Source: Streptomyces canus (GTDB lineage Bacteria > Actinomycetota > Actinomycetes > Streptomycetales > Streptomycetaceae). From it: a DNA stretch of 64,000 nt. Below, in pieces: positions 59,362 to 64,000 of this stretch. Within the stretch, counting starts at the first letter, position 1. Every line of letters starts with the position of its first letter. The stretch lies in NCBI RefSeq assembly GCF_041435015.1, contig NZ_CP107989.1, forward strand, positions 5,828,001-5,892,000, given 5' to 3'. The translations under genes were made by a program, and so were the position numbers. The notes under the pieces were generated by a model, which saw nothing but the letters and a program-made list of their open reading frames with translations, searched no databases and was not told the origin of the DNA.

Positions 59362-61059
59362 TCAGAACGAGAACGGGATGTAGCAGGCGGCCGCCAGGAC
59401 GATCGCGCCCCAGCCCAGCAGGGCAGGCCTGCGGTACCAGGCGTCGTCGCCGGCGGCGGGGGGCTCGGACATGCCGGGGGACGTCGTGCCGTAGACGAGG
59501 CCCTGGAGTTCCTCGGCGGGCTTGGGGGCCGTGAAGAGCGACACGGCGACCATGACCACCGCACCGGCCACGAAGCCCACGATCGCGGAGACGAAGTTGG
59601 CGCCCTGGTCGGTGGGGATGTCGATGATGCCCTGCTTGTAGATCCAGAAGTAGTTCACCATCGCCGCCACCGTGCCGGAGAGCAGACCCCAGAAGCCCGA
59701 CTTCACGGACGCGCGCTTCCAGAACATGCCGACGATGAAGACGACGAACATCGGCACGTTGAAGAAGGAGAACAGCGTCTGGAGGTAGCTCATGATGTTC
59801 GAGAACGAGGACGCCAGGAACGCCGTGCCGACGGACGCGCAGACGCCGATCACCGTGATCAGGCGGCCGAAGCGGACGTAGTACTCGTCCTCGCGGCCCC
59901 GCTGCACATAGCGGCCCCAGATGTCGTTCGTGAACACCGTGTTGAAGGAGGACACGTTGGCCGCCATGCCTGCCATGAAGGCCGCCAGGAGGCCCGTGAC
60001 CGCGATGCCCAGGACGCCGTTCGGCAGGAGCTGTTCCATCAGGTACGGGATGGCGTCGTTGTACTGGTAGCCCGAGTCGGCGGTGCCGAAGCCCGGGATC
60101 AGGGCCGCCGCCACCAGGCCCGGGATCATCACCAGGAACACGATGAAGACCTTCGGGTACGCGGCGATCAGGGGGGTGCGCTGGGCCGCTGACAGGTTCT
60201 TCGCCGACAGGGCTCGCTGGACCTCGGCGAAGTTCGTCGTCCAGTAGCCGAAGGACAGCACGAAGCCGAGGCCCAGCACGATCGTCAGCCAGTTCGCGCC
60301 CAGCGGGTTGGCGCTGCCGATGCCCGTGCCGCCCCAGGCGGTGGTGAAGTTCGCGCCGTGCTCCGCCGTCAGCTTGTCCGTGAGGCCGCCCCAGCCGCCC
60401 ACCCTCTTCAGGCCCAGCACGGAGAGCGGAATGAGGGCCGCCAGGATCACGAAGAACTGGAGGACCTCGTTGTAGATCGCGGAGGAGAGGCCGCCGAGGG
60501 TGATGTAGGCGAGGACGAAGGCGCCCGCCACCACGATCGCCACCCACTGCGGCCAGCCCAGCAGGGCCTCGACCACGATCGCCAGGGCGTAGAGGTTCAC
60601 GCCCGCGATCAGGATGGCCGCGAAGGCGAACAGGGCCGAACTGAGCAGGTGTGCCCACTTGTCGAAGCGCAGAAGCAGCATCTCGGGGACCGAGCGCACT
60701 TTGCTGCCGTAGTAGAAAGGCATCATCACCAGGCCCAGGAAGACCATGGCAGGGATGGCGCCGATCCAGTACCAGTGGACCGTATAGGCGCCGTACTGCG
60801 CGCTGTTGGCGGCCATCCCCAGGATCTCCGTGGCGGCCAGGTTGGCCGAGATGAAGGCGAGGCCGGTGATCCAGGCCGGAAGCGAGCGGCCGGAGAGGAA
60901 GAAGTCCAGGCTCGTCTTCACCGATCTCCGGGCCGCGAAACCGATGCCGAGGACGACGACGAAGTAGATGCCCAGGATCGTGTAGTCGAGCCAGTTGGTG
61001 GGGAGCCTGAGCTCGGCTGCCAGATATGCGCTTTTTGTGGGGGTTTGCATAGTCAACAA
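59362..61059 (-). CDS. Sodium:solute symporter (SSS family, sugar type)
   Basis: 565-residue SSS transporter with about 14 helices. SDFFLSGRSLPAW-like LDFFLSGRSLPAWITGL, ISANLAATEILGMAANSAQYG and WTTNFAEVQRALSAKNL resemble SglT-type galactose/glucose symporters. Together with its divergent placement 102 bases from galT, this suggests Na+-coupled galactose uptake. Start: TTG at 61059 has GAGGTG five bases upstream; an ATG at 61050 is too far from it. Confidence 0.9.
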   Translation of the reverse strand: MLTMQTPTKSAYLAAELRLPTNWLDYTILGIYFVVVLGIGFAARRSVKTSLDFFLSGRSLPAWITGLAFISANLAATEILGMAANSAQYGAYTVHWYWIGAIPAMVFLGLVMMPFYYGSKVRSVPEMLLLRFDKWAHLLSSALFAFAAILIAGVNLYALAIVVEALLGWPQWVAIVVAGAFVLAYITLGGLSSAIYNEVLQFFVILAALIPLSVLGLKRVGGWGGLTDKLTAEHGANFTTAWGGTGIGSANPLGANWLTIVLGLGFVLSFGYWTTNFAEVQRALSAKNLSAAQRTPLIAAYPKVFIVFLVMIPGLVAAALIPGFGTADSGYQYNDAIPYLMEQLLPNGVLGIAVTGLLAAFMAGMAANVSSFNTVFTNDIWGRYVQRGREDEYYVRFGRLITVIGVCASVGTAFLASSFSNIMSYLQTLFSFFNVPMFVVFIVGMFWKRASVKSGFWGLLSGTVAAMVNYFWIYKQGIIDIPTDQGANFVSAIVGFVAGAVVMVAVSLFTAPKPAEELQGLVYGTTSPGMSEPPAAGDDAWYRRPALLGWGAIVLAAACYIPFSF

Positions 61060-61083
61060 GTGAACACCTCGACTGATGCGCTT

Positions 61084-61145
61084 TGTTTGATTCTGATGTT
61101 GACGTGGGTGGGGGGTTATGGTTACTTGTGTTTAGTTATGTTTGA
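61084..61145. promoter_or_regulatory. gal divergent control region with TGTTTGA repeats
   Basis: AT-rich 102-base gap between the symporter and galT. TGTTTGA occurs at 61084-61090 and 61139-61145, with TGTTTAG at 61129-61135 exactly ten bases before the last copy. Phased direct repeats like this suggest binding sites for a gal regulator. Confidence 0.5.
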
Positions 61146-61161
61146 GTGAAGGAGTCCAGCG

Positions 61162-62223
61162 GTGAAGAAGACCTCGACCCGGCTGGCCGACGGTCGCGAG
61201 CTCATCTACTACGACCTGCGCGACGACACCGTCCGCGACGCCGTGGACCGACGTCCGCTGGAGCGGACCGTCACCACGTCCGAGGTTCGTCGGGATCCGC
61301 TGCTCGGCGACTCCGTGGCCATCGCCTCGCACCGACAGGGGCGCACCTACCACCCGCCCGCGGACGAGTGCCCGCTGTGCCCCTCGCAGGGTGAGCGACT
61401 GAGTGAGATCCCGGACTCGTCGTACGACGCGGTGGTCTTCGAGAACCGTTTCCCCTCGCTGGCCGGCGACTCGGGACGCTGTGAGGTCGTCTGCTTCACC
61501 TCGGACCACAACGCGTCCTTCGCCGACCTCACGCAGGAGCAGGCGCGGCTCGTCCTGGACGCATGGACCGACCGGACGTCGGAGCTGTCGCATCTGCCCT
61601 CCGTAGAGCAGGTCTTCTGTTTCGAGAACCGGGGTGCGGAGATCGGTGTGACCCTGGGTCACCCCCATGGCCAGATCTACGCCTACCCGTTCACGACGCC
61701 GCGCACCGCCCTGATGCTGCGTTCTCTCGCCACGCACAAGGAGGCGACCGGGGGTGAGAACCTCTTCGACGCCGTCCTGGAGCGCGAGCTCGCCGACGAG
61801 CGGGTCGTCCTGGAGACCGAGCACTGGGTCGCCTTCGTGCCCTACGCGGCGCATTGGCCGTACGAGGTGCACCTCTACCCGAAGCGCCGGGTTCCGGATC
61901 TGCTGGGCCTCGACGAGGACGCGCGCACAGAGTTTCCCCAGGTGTATCTGGAACTCTTGAGGCGCTTCGACCGGATATTCGGGGAGGGCGAGTCTCCGAC
62001 GCCGTACATCGCCGCCTGGCACCAGGCGCCGTTCGGCCAGCTGGAGGAGTTCGAGGGCGTCAACCGCGACGACTTCGCGCTGCACCTGGAGCTTTTCACC
62101 ATCCGCCGTACGTCCGGCAAGCTGAAGTTCCTCGCGGGTTCCGAGTCGGGCATGGGCGTCTTCATCAACGACATCCGACCGGAGGCCGCGGCTCAGCGAC
62201 TGCGAGAGGTAGCGAGTTCATGA
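61162..62223 (+). CDS. galT: Galactose-1-phosphate uridylyltransferase
   Basis: 353-residue Leloir enzyme exchanging UMP between UDP-glucose and galactose-1-phosphate. The catalytic HPH triad is in [11 protein letters not shown]; a zinc-site pair CPLCPSQ is near residue 75 and [11 protein letters not shown] follows. GTG at 61162 with GAAGGAG seven bases upstream. Stop overlaps galE (ATGA). Confidence 0.97.
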   Translation: MKKTSTRLADGRELIYYDLRDDTVRDAVDRRPLERTVTTSEVRRDPLLGDSVAIASHRQGRTYHPPADECPLCPSQGERLSEIPDSSYDAVVFENRFPSLAGDSGRCEVVCFTSDHNASFADLTQEQARLVLDAWTDRTSELSHLPSVEQVFCFENRGAEIGVTLGHPHGQIYAYPFTTPRTALMLRSLATHKEATGGENLFDAVLERELADERVVLETEHWVAFVPYAAHWPYEVHLYPKRRVPDLLGLDEDARTEFPQVYLELLRRFDRIFGEGESPTPYIAAWHQAPFGQLEEFEGVNRDDFALHLELFTIRRTSGKLKFLAGSESGMGVFINDIRPEAAAQRLREVASS

Positions 62224-63188
62224 AGTACCTGGTGACAGGTGGCGCGGGGTATGTCGGCAGTGTCGTGGCCCAACACCTGCTGGAGGCGGGGCACGAGGTC
62301 GTCGTCCTCGACAATCTCTCCACCGGCTTCCGCGAGGGTGTCCCGGCCGGAGCCGCCTTCATCGAGGGCGACATCCGCGACGCCGCCGAGTGGCTGGACT
62401 CCTCCTTCGACGGCGTCCTGCACTTCGCCGCCTTCTCGCAGGTCGGCGAGTCGGTCGTGAAGCCCGAGAAGTACTGGGAGAACAACGTCGGCGGCACCAT
62501 GGCGCTGCTCGGCGCCATGCGCGAGGCCGGCGTGCGCCGACTCGTCTTCTCCTCCACGGCCGCCACGTACGGGGAGCCCGAGGAGGTGCCGATCGTCGAG
62601 TCGGCGCCGACCAGGCCCACCAACCCGTACGGCGCCTCCAAGCTCGCCGTCGACTTCATGATCACCAGCGAGGCGAACGCGCACGGGCTGGGTGCCGTGT
62701 CCCTGCGGTACTTCAACGTGGCCGGCGCGTACGGCAAGCAGGGCGAGCGGCACGACCCCGAGTCGCACCTCATCCCGCTGGTCCTCCAGGTCGCGCAGGG
62801 CAGGCGCGAGGCGATCAACGTCTTCGGCGACGACTACCCGACCCCGGACGGCACCTGCGTCCGCGACTACATCCACGTCGCCGACCTGGCCGAGGCCCAC
62901 CTCCTCGCCATCGAGGCCGCCACCGCGGGCGAGCACCTCATCTGCAACCTCGGCAACGGCGAGGGCTTCTCCGTCCGCCAGGTCATCGAGACGGTCCGCA
63001 AGGTCACCGGCCACCCGATCCCCGAGGTCGTGGCCCCGCGCCGGGCCGGCGACCCGGCCACCCTGGTCGCCTCCGCCGCCACCGCCCGCGAGAAGCTGGG
63101 CTGGAACCCGTCCCGCGCGGATCTCGCGGGGATCGTGGCGGACGCCTGGGAGTTCGCTCAGACCATCAGCGCAGCAAGGGAGCAGTAG
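62220..63188 (+). CDS. galE: UDP-glucose 4-epimerase
   Basis: 322-residue extended SDR interconverting UDP-glucose and UDP-galactose. NAD loop [15 protein letters not shown], catalytic YxxxK in [12 protein letters not shown] and [13 protein letters not shown] are intact. Middle gene of galT-galE-galK; the last base of its TAG stop is the first base of galK's GTG. Confidence 0.97.
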   Translation: MKYLVTGGAGYVGSVVAQHLLEAGHEVVVLDNLSTGFREGVPAGAAFIEGDIRDAAEWLDSSFDGVLHFAAFSQVGESVVKPEKYWENNVGGTMALLGAMREAGVRRLVFSSTAATYGEPEEVPIVESAPTRPTNPYGASKLAVDFMITSEANAHGLGAVSLRYFNVAGAYGKQGERHDPESHLIPLVLQVAQGRREAINVFGDDYPTPDGTCVRDYIHVADLAEAHLLAIEAATAGEHLICNLGNGEGFSVRQVIETVRKVTGHPIPEVVAPRRAGDPATLVASAATAREKLGWNPSRADLAGIVADAWEFAQTISAAREQ

Positions 63189-64000
63189 TGGCGGCACAGC
63201 AGGTCCGGGACGGTTTCGCCGAGCTCTACGGAACCGAGCCCGAGGGTGTCTGGTCGGCGCCGGGCCGCGTCAACCTCATCGGTGAGCACACCGACTACAA
63301 CGACGGCTTCGTGATGCCCTTCGCGCTGCCGCACACCGCGGTCGCGGCAGTCTCCCGGCGCACGGACGGCGTCCTGCGTCTGCACTCCTCGGACGTCGAG
63401 GGCGGGGTCGTGGAGCTGCGCCTCGACGACCTCGCGCCGGAGAGCGACCGGAACTGGACCGCCTACCCCGCCGGTGTCGTCTGGGCGCTGCGCGAGGCCG
63501 GCCATCCGGTCACCGGCGCGGACGTCCACCTCGCCTCGACGGTCCCGGCGGGCGCGGGCCTGTCCTCCTCGGCGGCCCTGGAGGTCGTCGTCGCGCTCGC
63601 GCTGAACGACCTGTACGACCTCGGTCTCCAGCGCTGGCAGCTGGCCCGCCTGTGCCAGCGCGCCGAGAACGTCTACGTCGGCGCCCCCACCGGGATCATG
63701 GACCAGACCGCGTCCGCCTGCTGCGAGGCCGGCCACGCCCTGTTCCTCGACACCCGGGACCTCGCCCAGAAGCAGATCCCCTTCGATCTCGCCGCCGAGG
63801 GCATGGTGCTGCTCGTCGTCGACACCCGCGTCAAGCACTCGCACAGCGAGGGCGAGTACGGCAAGCGCCGTGCGGGCTGCGAGCGGGGTGCGGCGCTGCT
63901 GGGCGTGGACGCGCTGCGCGACATCCCCTACGGCGAGCTCGACGCGGCCCTCGAGAGGCTCGGCGACGACGAGGAGGCGGTCCGCCTGGTCCGCCACATC
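63188..64000 (+). CDS. galK: Galactokinase (partial, runs off the window)
   Basis: First 271 codons of a GHMP kinase that phosphorylates galactose. The galactose signature GRVNLIGEHTDYNDGFVMP is at the N-terminus, the ATP loop VPAGAGLSSSAALE near residue 120, and GIMDQTASACCEAGHALFLD with the catalytic Asp region follows. GTG at 63188 overlaps the galE stop by one base. The 3' end lies beyond 64000. Confidence 0.96.
   Translation, partial: MAAQQVRDGFAELYGTEPEGVWSAPGRVNLIGEHTDYNDGFVMPFALPHTAVAAVSRRTDGVLRLHSSDVEGGVVELRLDDLAPESDRNWTAYPAGVVWALREAGHPVTGADVHLASTVPAGAGLSSSAALEVVVALALNDLYDLGLQRWQLARLCQRAENVYVGAPTGIMDQTASACCEAGHALFLDTRDLAQKQIPFDLAAEGMVLLVVDTRVKHSHSEGEYGKRRAGCERGAALLGVDALRDIPYGELDAALERLGDDEEAVRLVRHI

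Overview
The window is a GC-rich, high-GC3 chromosomal segment of an actinomycete, almost certainly Streptomyces. Supporting marks are the third-position GC bias on every coding strand, frequent GTG/TTG (and probably some CTG) starts, an SsgA-like sporulation protein, an RpfB-type resuscitation factor, the Glp/GlpR pair and a gal operon in the order galT-galE-galK. From memory, not from a search, the gene order mirrors the S. coelicolor core region running down to galK/galE/galT (SCO3136-3138), through rpfB, pmt and ssgE. I see no prophage, insertion sequence, CRISPR array or large biosynthetic cluster: this is core chromosome with small accessory modules.

Layout. 0-10 kb, mostly minus strand: L,D-transpeptidase lipoprotein, P1 peptidase, LtrA-like membrane protein, MscL, an orphan SAF-domain protein, methylthioadenosine phosphorylase, an FmdB-type zinc-ribbon protein preceded by a CIRCE-like element, an MFS transporter and a K+/H+ antiporter. 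10-20 kb: penicillin acylase family protein behind a perfect 24-bp inverted repeat, 5-formyl-THF cyclo-ligase, then galU-glp(moeA)-moaC-mog-GNAT, glpR and tRNA-Ala(CGC). 20-34 kb: exonuclease III, a MerR regulator divergent from a flavin monooxygenase/hydrolase/SDR operon, a tricorn-like protease, TetR plus MMPL transporter, GNAT, YbaK and EamA. 34-41 kb: an ABC transporter followed by a YncE/phosphoesterase fusion, DUF1876 and a serine hydrolase. 40.6-44.3 kb: an ECF Co/Ni transporter (cbiM-cbiQ-cbiO) translationally coupled to ohrR, then ohr; a Nur-like box overlaps the cbiM promoter. 44-58 kb: envelope and growth genes (ssgE, two paralogous penicillin-binding proteins, protein mannosyltransferase, rsmI, TatD, rpfB, ksgA, ispE, an ABC-F ATPase). 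58-64 kb: a receiver-less-type LuxR regulator, dispersed intergenic repeats, a sodium:solute symporter divergent from galT-galE-galK; galK runs off the window.

How the parts work together. galU supplies UDP-glucose, which links to the galT/galE/galK Leloir pathway at the other end. Glp, MoaC and Mog make molybdenum cofactor, and Glp with GlpR is also a cell-division pair in corynebacteria. The 44-54 kb block concentrates cell-wall growth functions: SsgE, PBPs, Pmt and RpfB. The cbi-ohrR-ohr block combines metal uptake with organic peroxide defence.

The strongest regulatory observations are the CIRCE element ahead of a non-chaperone gene, the Nur-like box at cbiM, two related operator dyads ahead of the TetR gene, and a recurring TANNNT-N6/7-start-codon arrangement in about eleven genes that predicts leaderless mRNAs. 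All functional assignments are from reading the sequence and from family knowledge; no searches were run.
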